From: Halomarina rubra
GTDB lineage: Archaea > Halobacteriota > Halobacteria > Halobacteriales > Haloarculaceae
NCBI RefSeq assembly: GCF_023699475.1
Contig: NZ_JALXFV010000003.1
Coordinates: 289,399-353,398 of the forward strand
Direction: 5' to 3'
DNA length: 64,000 nt
In this document: positions 1 through 8,030 of the stretch, piece by piece
Layout of the letters: every line of letters starts with the position of its first letter
Numbering within the stretch: the first letter of the stretch is position 1
The notes under the pieces: generated by a model
Seen by the model: the letters and a program-made list of their open reading frames with translations, nothing else
Database searches by the model: none
What the model was told of the DNA's origin: nothing
Position numbers and translations under genes: made by a program

Positions 1-1080
1 GTCGTCGGTCGACTCGAAGTGCCGCCGGAGCAGGCGGACGTTCCCCTCCGAGTCGCGGTTGGCGCGCGCGGCCTTCTGGGCGTGGCCGACCCGGCCGAAC
101 TCCTTCGCGTCCTCGACGACCGTGTCGAGGAACTGGTCGATACCGCTGTCGTCCCCGAGGTTGTCGCCGACACCCTCGACGAGTCCCTGCTCGGCGTGCT
201 GCGGGCTGAACATCTCCGTGACGCGCTGGTCGAAGTCCTGCTCACCGTACCAGTCGTCGAGCCGTTGGCGGACGTTGGCGACGTGTTTCGTCGTCCCGCC
301 GGCGAACGGCCCCTCCTGGATGGTGACGTAGTCCTCGGTCGCCTGGTTGCGCTGGAACCCCGCGGCGAACCCCATGAACAGCGGCGACGCCTCGGGGATG
401 GGGTTGTCCGCGGGGACGCCGTTGAGGTCGGTGTCCTCGGCCTTCTGGCGGGGGAGGCCGGGACCGACGAACCCCGTCCGGCGGTCGTCGAGGTCCAGTG
501 CGTCCGTGAGCGCCGTCTCGACGTCGACGCCGTTGGCGGTGTCGACCTCGCCGCGGAGCGCCTGTTCGGCTTCGAGCAGCGCGTCGGCGCGGTCGCTGGC
601 GAGGTGGAGCAGCGCGTCCTGCTCGTCGAGCGTCGGCTGTTCGAACGACGAGAGGCGACGCGGCCGGGGCAGGTCGAGGCCCTCCGGGAGCGACTCGTCG
701 AACCGCGCGAAGTACGCCGGCGAGTAGCCGATGGAGTAGATGAGGCCCTCGTTCGAGCGCTCGTAGGCACGGTCGAGGGTGGCGAGCGCCGACTCGACGG
801 CCTCGCGCGTGTCGGCGTCGGGCGGTCCGTCGCCGGGCACCGAGAGGTACCACAGCGTCTGGTGAGTCGGCAGGAGGTCGTTGCCGTGCTCGTCGTGGCG
901 GATGCGCTCGTTCCACGCGAACTGGCGGCGGGGGAGCGAGTCGGGGCCGCCACCGGTCGGAACCGGCGTGGGCGTCCCGTCGTCACCGCCCTGGATGTCG
1001 AGACACGCCGACAGCGCGCTCGCACCGCCGAGGGCGACGGCCGCCTTCAGGACCTCGCGGCGAGACGGGTCGTCGGTCAT
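1..1080 (-). CDS. Tat-exported DyP-like/DUF7405-type protein (C-terminus cut by window edge)
   Basis: The reading frame starts at an ATG at 1080 and runs off the left edge, giving 360 codons without a stop. The N-terminus has a twin-arginine signal (SRREVLKAAVALGG, then a Cys in ALSAC), so it is probably an exported, lipid-anchored protein. The next ~300 residues resemble a haloarchaeal family related to Dyp-type peroxidases (DUF7405 as I recall it). No haem-binding motif can be confirmed from the visible part. The family name and any peroxidase activity are inference; the Tat signal is seen directly. It is transcribed away from the DUF7282-type gene, separated by about 95 bp. Confidence 0.7.
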   Translation of the reverse strand, partial: MTDDPSRREVLKAAVALGGASALSACLDIQGGDDGTPTPVPTGGGPDSLPRRQFAWNERIRHDEHGNDLLPTHQTLWYLSVPGDGPPDADTREAVESALATLDRAYERSNEGLIYSIGYSPAYFARFDESLPEGLDLPRPRRLSSFEQPTLDEQDALLHLASDRADALLEAEQALRGEVDTANGVDVETALTDALDLDDRRTGFVGPGLPRQKAEDTDLNGVPADNPIPEASPLFMGFAAGFQRNQATEDYVTIQEGPFAGGTTKHVANVRQRLDDWYGEQDFDQRVTEMFSPQHAEQGLVEGVGDNLGDDSGIDQFLDTVVEDAKEFGRVGHAQKAARANRDSEGNVRLLRRHFESTDD

Positions 1081-1175
1081 CCGCACAGCACCTCCGAGCG
1101 GGCCGAACGAGGACGCGACGAGCGGGGAGTGACCATATCTCGACTAGCGGATTCGTCAGAAAGGCCCTTTCGGTG

Positions 1176-2162
1176 TCAGCGGTCCGTTCGACGGACGAAC
1201 CAGAGCACGGAAGCGAGGGTGGCGGCCACGAACGCCACCCCCACTCCGAACCCGCCCCCGGTGCCCGAGGACGGCGGCGTCGGACTCGTCGAATCGGTGC
1301 TCGGTGCGGTGCTCGTCGGCGACGACTCGGCGGGCGGTGACGTACCCGTCGTCTTCGCGGGCGTGTTGATGGCCGGTTGCGTGGGGGTGTTCACCACCGG
1401 GGCCGACCCGTTCCCGTCGCCGGTCGAGACGACGGGGAGCGTCGTCTCCAGAGTCAGGTTCCCGACTCGGAGCGGTCGGTCGGCGTCGCCGAGCCTGCCG
1501 TCGCCGTCGTCGGCGTACAGTTGGGTGCGGACGACGAACTGGCCGTCCTGGGCGGCGACGAACGACTCGTTCAGTCCGATGGCGACCTCGCGGTGCGTAC
1601 CCGCCGCGAGCGCCCGCGTCCCGAGGACGTCGCCGGTCTCGTTGTCCCGGGCGACCACCAACCCGTCGTCCGGTAGCGTCACCCGGCCGACGGTCACCTC
1701 GGGGCCGTCGGTGTACTGCCCGAGAAAGCCCTGACCGGTGACGATGGCGGGCGACCCCTTCCCGACGGCGACGCGCTCGGCGACCGGCCGGTTGAACCGG
1801 GTGTAGACCGGGTCGTCGGCGTCGTACTCGCCGTCGCCGTCGTCGGCGTGGAGCGCGAGCCACACCGTCCGGTTCTCGCCCCACTGGTCCCACTGGTCGG
1901 CGGCGACGTCCACCTCGACGTCGCGGACTAGGCCACCGGGCGTGAGCGAGCGCGAACCGAGCGCCGCGCCCATCTCGCCGCCGTCGTCGGCGTGGACGAC
2001 GAGGTGGGCGCGCTGGGAGACGAACACCGTCTCGACGAGGAGGGTGCCGTCGTCGCTGACCTGGCTGGTCGCGGTGAGGTGGTTCGAGTGCGCGCTGACC
2101 GGCAGCGGGACCGACGCGAGGACGACGAGGAGGACGACTGCGAACGCGAGCGGGCGACGCAT
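1176..2162 (-). CDS. secreted DUF7282-type surface protein with C-terminal membrane anchor
   Basis: 328 residues. A Sec signal peptide occupies about residues 1-24 (hydrophobic stretch ending VSAHS). Two extracellular beta-rich repeats each contain the phrase YADDGDG or HADDGDG with DxDxD-like acidic loops, the pattern I associate with haloarchaeal DUF7282 domains. A Thr/Ser/Pro-rich linker then leads to a Gly-rich stretch plus a single C-terminal membrane segment ending in Arg residues (VRRTDR). This is the layout of haloarchaeal surface proteins processed or anchored at the C-terminus. Acidic loops could bind cations, but no function is known to me. Confidence 0.75.
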   Translation of the reverse strand: MRRPLAFAVVLLVVLASVPLPVSAHSNHLTATSQVSDDGTLLVETVFVSQRAHLVVHADDGGEMGAALGSRSLTPGGLVRDVEVDVAADQWDQWGENRTVWLALHADDGDGEYDADDPVYTRFNRPVAERVAVGKGSPAIVTGQGFLGQYTDGPEVTVGRVTLPDDGLVVARDNETGDVLGTRALAAGTHREVAIGLNESFVAAQDGQFVVRTQLYADDGDGRLGDADRPLRVGNLTLETTLPVVSTGDGNGSAPVVNTPTQPAINTPAKTTGTSPPAESSPTSTAPSTDSTSPTPPSSGTGGGFGVGVAFVAATLASVLWFVRRTDR

Positions 2163-2234
2163 GACCGGGGTTACGGGAGCCGTCCGAAAAGGGCTACCGG
2201 GTGGCCGCGTGGGCGGGCCGCTCCGGGCGACCGC

Positions 2235-3278
2235 TCAGTCGTCGGCCGTCGCGTTCGCCTCGCGGAGCGCGTCGGGCGGGCCGCCCGCCAGTCGGTCGCG
2301 GTCGTGTGCGGCGAGGAAGTCGTGGTCCGGGCCGACCGCGACGATCTGCTTCGGGTTGACGTCGGTGTGGGTCGTGTAGTAGTGCTCGGTGATGTGGTCC
2401 ATGTTCACCGTCTCTGCGACCCCCGGCAACTGCGACAGTTCGAGCAGGTAGTTCCACAGGTTCGGGTACTCCGCTATCTTCCGGACGTTGCACTTGAAGT
2501 GGGTGTGGTAGACGTCGTCGAAGCGGACCAGCGTCGTGAACATCGCGACGTCGGCCTCGGTGAGCACGTCGCCGGCGAGGTAGCGCTGGTCGTCGAGGAC
2601 CGCCTCCCAGCGGTCCAGCGCGTCGAACAGTTCGCCGACGGCCGTCTCGTAGGCCTCCTGGGTCTCGGCGAACCCCGAGCGGTAGACGCCGTTGTTGATG
2701 GGTTCGTAGATTTCGGAGACGACGCGGTCGACGTCCGCGCGGTGGCCCTCGGGGTAGAGGTTGACGTCTCGCTCCGCGAGGTCGTCGAACGCCACGTCCA
2801 GCATCCGCATCACCTCCTCGGACTCGTTGTTGACGATGGTACCCTCCTGCTTGTCCCACAGCACGGGCACCGTCACGCGTCCGGTGTAGTTCTCGTCGGC
2901 CGCGACGTACGCCTCCCGCAGGTAGTCGAACCCGTTTATCGAGTCCGCGTCACAGCCCGCCTTCTCGGGGGTGAACTGCCAGCCGCCGTCGTCGCGGTAC
3001 GGGTCGACGACATCGACCGAAATCGCGTCCTCCAGACCCTTCAGCGCCTGCGTGACGAGCGTTCGGTGTGCCCACGGACACGCCAGCGAGACGTAGAGGT
3101 GGTACCGACCGGATTCGACGGGGAACTCCGCGTCGGGGTCGGGGGCTTCGCCGTCGCGCACCTGCTCGCCGCCCACCCAGTTCCGGAAGGTGGTCTCGTC
3201 GCGGTCGAACTCGCCGTCCTCGTTCGACATCTCGTAGGCGTCGGTGCGCCACTCGCCGTCGACGAACATGTTCACCAT
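2235..3278 (-). CDS. Xi-class glutathione transferase / glutathionyl-hydroquinone reductase-type oxidoreductase
   Basis: 347 residues from the ATG at 3278 (another in-frame ATG lies three codons in). A frame open to 3398 exists, but its extra N-terminus is basic and unlike the protein. The thioredoxin-like half carries the Xi-class active-site motif ACPWAHRT with the catalytic Cys. The C-terminal half is an all-helical GST domain (YLAGDVLTEADVAMFTTLVRFD). Family members reduce glutathionyl- or thiol-conjugated quinones. Haloarchaea generally use gamma-glutamylcysteine, so the natural thiol may differ (inference). The gene stands alone and the first structured repeat lies upstream of it. Confidence 0.9.
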   Translation of the reverse strand: MVNMFVDGEWRTDAYEMSNEDGEFDRDETTFRNWVGGEQVRDGEAPDPDAEFPVESGRYHLYVSLACPWAHRTLVTQALKGLEDAISVDVVDPYRDDGGWQFTPEKAGCDADSINGFDYLREAYVAADENYTGRVTVPVLWDKQEGTIVNNESEEVMRMLDVAFDDLAERDVNLYPEGHRADVDRVVSEIYEPINNGVYRSGFAETQEAYETAVGELFDALDRWEAVLDDQRYLAGDVLTEADVAMFTTLVRFDDVYHTHFKCNVRKIAEYPNLWNYLLELSQLPGVAETVNMDHITEHYYTTHTDVNPKQIVAVGPDHDFLAAHDRDRLAGGPPDALREANATADD

Positions 3279-3430
3279 GGCAGAAGGTAGGGGCCGACCC
3301 CGGATAGGCACACAGGTGGCACGGGCGTAACCGGGCGAGACGAGTGTGACGAGCGAGATTCGGTGGCCGGTCTCGCGAGCCAACAGCGCGATAGCCACTC
3401 AGCGAGTGATGGGTACACCAGCGTTCCTAC

Positions 3431-3610
3431 CGCGAGTGAGTGAGCGAAGCGAACGAGCGAGCGGGCCGACCGAACCGTCGACGGAACGAGCGAAGCGAGT
3501 GGCAGAGGCGGTGAGGGAGTGTTTTTTAGTCCAGGTTTTGCCAGCGAGCCTTCGATGACCGCCGAACGCAGTGAGGCGTGTCATCGAACCGCGAGCGCAG
3601 CAAAAAGTGG
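3431..3610 (+). repeat. structured repeat, copy 1
   Basis: This sequence shares its layout with 7431-7563 (+) and 17956-18116 (-). A GAGCGAGCGGG-rich lead-in is followed by a conserved block (AGTCCAGGTTTTGCCAG here) at about 3528-3544, then a hairpin with arms 3551-3559 and 3580-3588 (TTCGATGAC/GTCATCGAA), then GCAGCAAAAAGTGG at 3597-3610. The closing block partly pairs with the opening block (CCAGGTTTTGC with GCAAAAAGTGG). It ends four bases before the BRE of rpl10e. It does not look protein-coding. Confidence 0.75.
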
Positions 3611-3613
3611 GTT

Positions 3614-3625
3614 CGAAGGCTTTAA
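3614..3625 (+). promoter_or_regulatory. archaeal promoter of rpl10e
   Basis: A BRE-like CGAAG and a TTTAA TATA core lie 29-40 nt upstream of the rpl10e ATG. This is the spacing expected for a leaderless haloarchaeal transcript. It directly abuts the end of structured repeat copy 1. Confidence 0.6.
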
Positions 3626-3653
3626 CCCCCAACTGCTCTTCACCACACGTAAT

Positions 3654-4184
3654 ATGGCCGATAAACCCGCCTCGATGTACCGGGACATCGACAAGCCACC
3701 GTACACCCGGCGCGAGTACATCACGGGGATTCCCGGCTCGAAGATCGCCCAGCACAAGATGGGCGACATCGAGGCCGACCCCGACGACTACCCGGTCCAG
3801 ATCAGTCTCGTCGTCGAAGAGTCCGTCCAGCTCCGGCACGGCTCGCTGGAGGCCTCGCGCCTCTCGGCGAACCGCCACCTCATCAAGGAGCTCGGCGAGA
3901 AGAACTACAAGATGATTCTCCGGAAGTTCCCCCACCAGGTGCTCCGAGAGAACAAGCAGGCGACCGGTGCGGGTGCAGACCGTGTCTCCGACGGGATGCG
4001 CCTCTCGTTCGGGAAGATCGTCGGCACCGCCGCGCGCGTCTACGAGGGCGACCAGCTGTTCACCGCGTGGTGTACGCCGGAACAGGCACCCGTCGTGAAG
4101 GACGCCTTCCGCCGCGCGTACAACAAGATCACCCCGCCGTGCCGCATCAAGGTCGAGCGCGGCGAAGAACTGCTGGTTTCGTAG
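3654..4184 (+). CDS. rpl10e: 50S ribosomal protein L10e (L16 family)
   Basis: 176 residues, full length for the archaeal family, which occupies the bacterial L16 position near the tRNA-binding face of the large subunit. Recognisable stretches include [20 protein letters not shown] at the start, the [10 protein letters not shown] segment, and a C-terminal region ending [13 protein letters not shown]. The ATG at 3654 fits the family N-terminus and the TATA spacing. The longer frame upstream is an artefact of the repeat. The stop codon TAG lies in the loop of a 17-bp perfect hairpin. Confidence 0.97.
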   Translation: MADKPASMYRDIDKPPYTRREYITGIPGSKIAQHKMGDIEADPDDYPVQISLVVEESVQLRHGSLEASRLSANRHLIKELGEKNYKMILRKFPHQVLRENKQATGAGADRVSDGMRLSFGKIVGTAARVYEGDQLFTAWCTPEQAPVVKDAFRRAYNKITPPCRIKVERGEELLVS

Positions 4185-4201
4185 AACCAGCAGTTCTTCG
4201 C
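4162..4201 (+). terminator. perfect hairpin spanning the rpl10e stop codon
   Basis: Arms 4162-4178 and 4185-4201 are perfectly complementary (17 bp) with a 6-nt loop, TCGTAG, that contains the TAG stop. The 5' arm encodes the last residues of L10e, so the 3' arm is in effect an inverted copy of the gene end. No T-run follows. It may act in termination, 3'-end formation or mRNA stability. Confidence 0.6.
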
Positions 4202-4303
4202 TCCGCCCAGTAGGGCGCGGTGAGGACCTGCTCGTCTCGCAGAGACCTGCACTGCCCGGCAGAGACGGGCCATCTTTTTGCGTTCTCCACGCTCGGGTAG
4301 CGT

Positions 4304-5173
4304 ATGCTTCGGCTGGCGATGACGACCGACGCCGAGACGTTCGAGCGCGTGGCCGACCCGCTGGCCGAGCGCGGTGTCGAGGTGGGGTACGTGCAGGCCG
4401 ACGAGCGGACGGTCGCGCTCGGCGACGGCCGCCCCGCGGAGTTCGAGGGGTTCGACGTGGGGTTCGTCTACCCCTCCCGACTCCCAGAGGGCGGCGTCAT
4501 CGACGCGCTGCTCGGCGTGCCGTGGGTCAACGACCGCGAGGCCGTCCTGCGCTCGCGGCACAAGGGCGAGGCGCTGGCGCGACTGGCGCGAGCGGGCGTC
4601 CCGGTCCCCGACAGCGTCGTCGTCTCGAACCCCGCGAGCGACGCCGACCTCCGTGAGGCGTTCGAGCGGTTCGACCCGCCGGTCGTCGTCAAGCCGAACT
4701 CGACGACGCGGGGGACGGGCATCACGAAGGTCCACGACGTCGACTCGCTGCTCGGCGTCACCGACTACCTCGCGCTGGTCCACGACTACCGGGCGACCGG
4801 CGACAAGTCGTTTCTCGTCCAGGAGTACCTGCCCGAGGCGCGTGACTACCGCGCGATGGTCGTCGACGGGGCGTGTGTCGGCGCGGTCGAGCGTCGCCTC
4901 CCCGAGGGCGCGCGGGCCGCGGGCCAGTGGAAACACAACGTCCACCGCGGCGCGGTGGCCGAGGGCGTCTCGCTACCCGACGAGTTGCGAGCGGTCGCCG
5001 AGGACGCGGCGGCGGCGCTCGGCGTGGACTACCTCGGCGTCGACCTGCTCGTCACCGACGACCGAGTCGTCGTCGGCGAGACGAACGCCCGGCCGACCGT
5101 CGACGACGAGACGAAGTACGACCCCGGGTTCTACGACGACCTCGCGGCGCTGATTCGCTCGCGCGCCGAGTGA
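4304..5173 (+). CDS. RimK-like ATP-grasp ligase
   Basis: 289 residues. The ATP-grasp core is visible as VVVKPNSTTRGTGI (ATP-binding Lys and glycine loop), FLVQEYLPEARDYRAMVVDG (adenine-contacting and strand motifs) and VVVGETNARPTVDD (Mg-binding Glu/Asn). It resembles RimK/LysX-type ligases that form a carboxylate-amine bond, but the substrate cannot be read from the sequence. The ATG at 4304 is about 25 nt downstream of a T-rich TATA-like stretch near 4275. It lies in the same direction as rpl10e, separated by the stop hairpin. Confidence 0.8.
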   Translation: MLRLAMTTDAETFERVADPLAERGVEVGYVQADERTVALGDGRPAEFEGFDVGFVYPSRLPEGGVIDALLGVPWVNDREAVLRSRHKGEALARLARAGVPVPDSVVVSNPASDADLREAFERFDPPVVVKPNSTTRGTGITKVHDVDSLLGVTDYLALVHDYRATGDKSFLVQEYLPEARDYRAMVVDGACVGAVERRLPEGARAAGQWKHNVHRGAVAEGVSLPDELRAVAEDAAAALGVDYLGVDLLVTDDRVVVGETNARPTVDDETKYDPGFYDDLAALIRSRAE

Positions 5174-5209
5174 GCAACCGTCGACGCGACGGCGAGACGT
5201 CGAACCGTC

Positions 5210-6103
5210 TCACCCCTCGAACACGGCGACGGCGAGCAACAGCAGTCCGAACGTCCCCCCGATAGCCGCGAAGTACCAGCCCAGCACACCCCCGAGTTCG
5301 ACGACGGCGAGGGTACTCCCGACGAGGATACCGAGAGCCATCACGCCGGCGACGAGCGTCACGGTCCGGTTCGACGAGCGACCGTCCGTGGCCGGGGCGT
5401 CGGACGACGGCGACGACGCCACGACGGCGTCGAACAACGCTGCGGCGTCGGGTGCGCGCGCCGTCGGGACCCAGACGCGCTGGAGCTTCGACAGCCGCCC
5501 CGGCCGACGGGGGTAGCGCAGTCGGAACACCACCACGGGACCGAGACGGCGGGTCGTGTACCCGGAGAGGCCGGCGAACGACCACTCGACCGCACCCGGT
5601 TCCGAGAGGTACCGGCGTTCGGCGGCGTCGAGTCGACCAGCGGTGCTGAACGCTTCGAGCACGGCGAGCGCGGCGAGGCCGACGACGAGCGGGACGAGCA
5701 CGAGCGGCGGTGACAGCCACGCCGCGGCGAGGAGGACGAGCGCACCCGGAACCGCGACGAGTCGGCGCTGACGCCGCGAGAGACGTGGGCGACGGTACTG
5801 CCGGGGGACTATCGCGAGGCGGTCGTCGCCGGTCACCAGCGCGAGGGTGTTGGGGTCGCCGAACAGGCGGAGCGCGACGACGAGGAGCGCGACGCCGGCG
5901 AGCGTGGCGTCGGCGCTCGCGACCAGCAGCGAGACGAGGACGGCGAGGACGGTGAACACGACGACGGTCGCACCGCCGAGCAGTGCCGCCCGGACGAGCG
6001 CGACACCGCGGAGCCAGCGACTCGTCGTCGCGTCGTAGCGCCACTCGACGGTCGGGGGCGGAGTCGCCGTGGAGGGCGGGTGGTCGTCGGGGGAGGGAGA
6101 CAC
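5210..6103 (-). CDS. haloarchaeal polytopic membrane protein of unknown function
   Basis: 297 residues. A short Pro/Ser-rich N-terminus precedes two pairs of hydrophobic segments (about residues 35-80 and 115-150). A cytosolic or external domain with the sequence ERRYLSEPGAVEWSFAGLSGYTTRRLGPVVVFRLRYPRR follows, then two C-terminal membrane segments. I do not recognise a named family. It is convergent with the ATP-grasp gene (36-bp gap) and is the downstream neighbour of the metzincin lipoprotein. Confidence 0.65.
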   Translation of the reverse strand: MSPSPDDHPPSTATPPPTVEWRYDATTSRWLRGVALVRAALLGGATVVVFTVLAVLVSLLVASADATLAGVALLVVALRLFGDPNTLALVTGDDRLAIVPRQYRRPRLSRRQRRLVAVPGALVLLAAAWLSPPLVLVPLVVGLAALAVLEAFSTAGRLDAAERRYLSEPGAVEWSFAGLSGYTTRRLGPVVVFRLRYPRRPGRLSKLQRVWVPTARAPDAAALFDAVVASSPSSDAPATDGRSSNRTVTLVAGVMALGILVGSTLAVVELGGVLGWYFAAIGGTFGLLLLAVAVFEG

Positions 6104-6151
6104 GACCGGTCGTCCGACGCGTGTGAGGAAAAGTAGCGGTGTCCGACTCGC

Positions 6152-7312
6152 TCAACGCCACCACTCGCTGCGTCGCTCGCCGGGGGAGGCCGACTGGCGC
6201 AGCGGTTCGGGGAACTCGTCGTCGCCGTCGAGACTCAGACCGAGACCGACCCAGCGGGCGACGTGCCACGCGACGGCCTCGGTGTCGAGGTCCGCGACGG
6301 TGATGTCGAGCGACGTGTACGTCTCCAGCGCGCCGTCGCGGTCGGGGTCGAACCCGCCGAGCCGACCGCAGGACCCGCCGGTGGCGTCACACGGCAGCGT
6401 CTCGGCGAAGGTGATGGTGACGTCCGCTCGCCGGGGGTCGTCGACGCGCACGAACGAGACGTTGTCGGGGACGGTGCCCGCCGCGCCGTCGGCGAAGTAG
6501 CCGAGCGCGGCGTCGACCTGCCGTTCGGCGGCCGCGCGGTCCTCGGCGGCACCGTAGTCGACGTACACCGAGAGCGTCGAGTGGTTCCAGGCGAACTCTC
6601 GCTCGCTCGCGTCGGTCCGCGGCTGGCTCGTCAGCGCGGCGCGACTCGACATCACGTCCTGTGGCGGGTCGTCGTGGTCGAGGCCCAGCGTGTGACCGAG
6701 TTCGTGCTGGAGGACGAGTCGCGTCGAGTCGTCGTCGTAGCCGGTCTGGAGGCGGACGACGACCGGTCGCTCGACCGGCCCGCGGGTGATGTAGGGGGCA
6801 CAGCCGGCGACGTGCTGGTCGCGCCCGCAGTCGACGATCTCGTCGACGAACCGCACCACGACGTCGGCGTCGCTCGCGTCCGCACTCGCCGCCAACAGCC
6901 GGTACTCGACGTCGTAGCCGGCGTAGCGGGTCGCGTTCGCCTCCCAGTAGTCGAGCGCCTCGCGGACGGCGGTGCGGACGTCCCGGTCGGCCGAGACGTT
7001 CGTCGCGTCGACGGCGACGGTCAGCGTCCCCTCCTCGTAGGGGTTGTCCCGCGGCTCGACCGTCGGTTCGAGGGTTCGAGCACCCTCACCGCCGTTCGGT
7101 CGGTCCGTTCCGGACCCACCGGTCGCCTCGGCCGTCGAGCGCGCGCCCGGCTCCGCGGTCGAGTCGGTGCGTTCGGTGACCGTCCCACCCGGCGACGGCC
7201 CGTCGGCGTCGCCGGGGTCGGAGTCACCCACCTCCGGGAGCGTGACGGGGGCCGAACAGCCCGCGAGAACGACACAGCAGAGGAGGGCGAGTGCGGTGAC
7301 CCGTCTCGTCAT
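6152..7312 (-). CDS. lipoprotein metzincin-type metalloprotease with degenerate second domain
   Basis: 386 residues. The signal peptide ends in a lipobox (LAGC, Cys19), so it is exported and lipid-anchored. A long Ser/Thr/Gly linker follows. Residues ~92-225 form a metzincin-like catalytic domain with the zinc site HELGHTLGLDH at 203-213 and a Met-turn Met at 221. Residues ~240-375 look like a second copy of the same fold (LSVYVDYG, ADVTITFAE, then WHVARWVGLGLSLDGDDEF) in which the zinc ligands are lost. The active domain probably cleaves proteins outside the cell; the second may help bind substrate (inference). Confidence 0.8.
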   Translation of the reverse strand: MTRRVTALALLCCVVLAGCSAPVTLPEVGDSDPGDADGPSPGGTVTERTDSTAEPGARSTAEATGGSGTDRPNGGEGARTLEPTVEPRDNPYEEGTLTVAVDATNVSADRDVRTAVREALDYWEANATRYAGYDVEYRLLAASADASDADVVVRFVDEIVDCGRDQHVAGCAPYITRGPVERPVVVRLQTGYDDDSTRLVLQHELGHTLGLDHDDPPQDVMSSRAALTSQPRTDASEREFAWNHSTLSVYVDYGAAEDRAAAERQVDAALGYFADGAAGTVPDNVSFVRVDDPRRADVTITFAETLPCDATGGSCGRLGGFDPDRDGALETYTSLDITVADLDTEAVAWHVARWVGLGLSLDGDDEFPEPLRQSASPGERRSEWWR

Positions 7313-7430
7313 CTACCCGGGGTACCACGGCGAGCGGAATGACCCTTGTGGGACCTGTGTCGCTTTCGAACCGACAGATTCTGAGACCGGGGAGTGGCGA
7401 CTATCGACACACAGTCACCAGCGCACTCGC

Positions 7431-7563
7431 CGCGAGCGAGTGGAGCGAGCGAGCGGGCGCGAACGCGACCGGAGCGGGACCGGAGGTCCCGCAGGGGGCG
7501 TGCAGCGCTTTTGGTCCAGCTTTTGCCAGTGAGCGGCACAGCCGCTCACGCAGTAAGAGGTGG
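7431..7563 (+). repeat. structured repeat, copy 2
   Basis: It has the same layout as copies 1 and 3: GCGAGCGAG-rich lead-in, TTTTGGTCCAGCTTTTGCCAG at about 7509-7529, a perfect 9-bp hairpin (arms 7529-7537 and 7541-7549, loop ACA), then GCAGTAAGAGGTGG at 7550-7563. The closing block is altered here (GTAAGAG instead of CAAAAG). An extra hairpin GCGGGACC/GGTCCCGC lies in the lead-in. It ends two bases from the 3' end of the RNase P RNA gene, so the two are read convergently. Confidence 0.75.
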
Positions 7564-7564
7564 T

Positions 7565-7998
7565 GGGCTGCGAGCCGTAAGCCCCCTTCTGTTCGAACCG
7601 GCATTCGGCTGAGCGCCCGCGACAGGCCGACCCTACTGGTCGTCTGCCGGGCTACCTCGACGTCGCGGGCTTGCACCGGCGAGGGTTCGCCGTTCCACCC
7701 GTTCTCCTCCATCGGCGGTCCCGTACGACCGCGCTACCCTCGGTGGGTTAGCTCGCTTCCCTCGCGGGTCGCTTCGCCCGTTCGCGGGCGTCGCCCGCGA
7801 ACGCAAGCGCGACGGTGCTCCCGTCGCGACGCACCTCATCGGTCCGGAGGAGGGGTCTCGTTTCTGTTCCATAGCCGACGGTCTCCCGTCCCGGGCTTGT
7901 GCCCGGTCGCCTGCCCGGCCGGTGGGGGGACTTTCCTCGTTTGCGTGCGTGCCAACGGGCACGCCGCCACGGTGGCCGGTCACTCGCTGCCCGTCTGG
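7565..7998 (-). ncRNA. rnpB: RNase P RNA
   Basis: The minus strand carries the conserved archaeal RNase P core. GAGGAAAGTCCCC lies near the 5' end and GGAACAGAAACGAGAC in the middle. Near the 3' end are GGTGCAAGCC, then GCCGAATGCC and AACAGAAGGGGGCTTAC, which forms P4 with the 5' conserved block. P1 is closed by GGGCAGCGAG (7983-7992) with CTCGCAGCCC (7565-7574), with one mismatch. The RNA is the catalytic subunit of the enzyme that matures tRNA 5' ends. Exact ends are good to a few bases. Its promoter must overlap the 3' end of pncB (stop at 8031). Confidence 0.93.
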
Positions 7999-8030
7999 AG
8001 ATAGCCGAGCGCGCGGCCTAAGTCGTTCGG

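Noticed and set aside
19..1734. Long plus-strand open frame of 571 codons over the first two genes
   Set aside because: Its translation is Arg/Val-rich with no family motif and is antisense to two well-supported acidic, signal-bearing genes; this is normal in high-GC haloarchaeal DNA.
7323..8004. Open frames in 7339-8004 and 7633-7983 as protein genes
   Set aside because: The region carries the conserved RNase P RNA core and a structured repeat, and the frames have no protein-like features.
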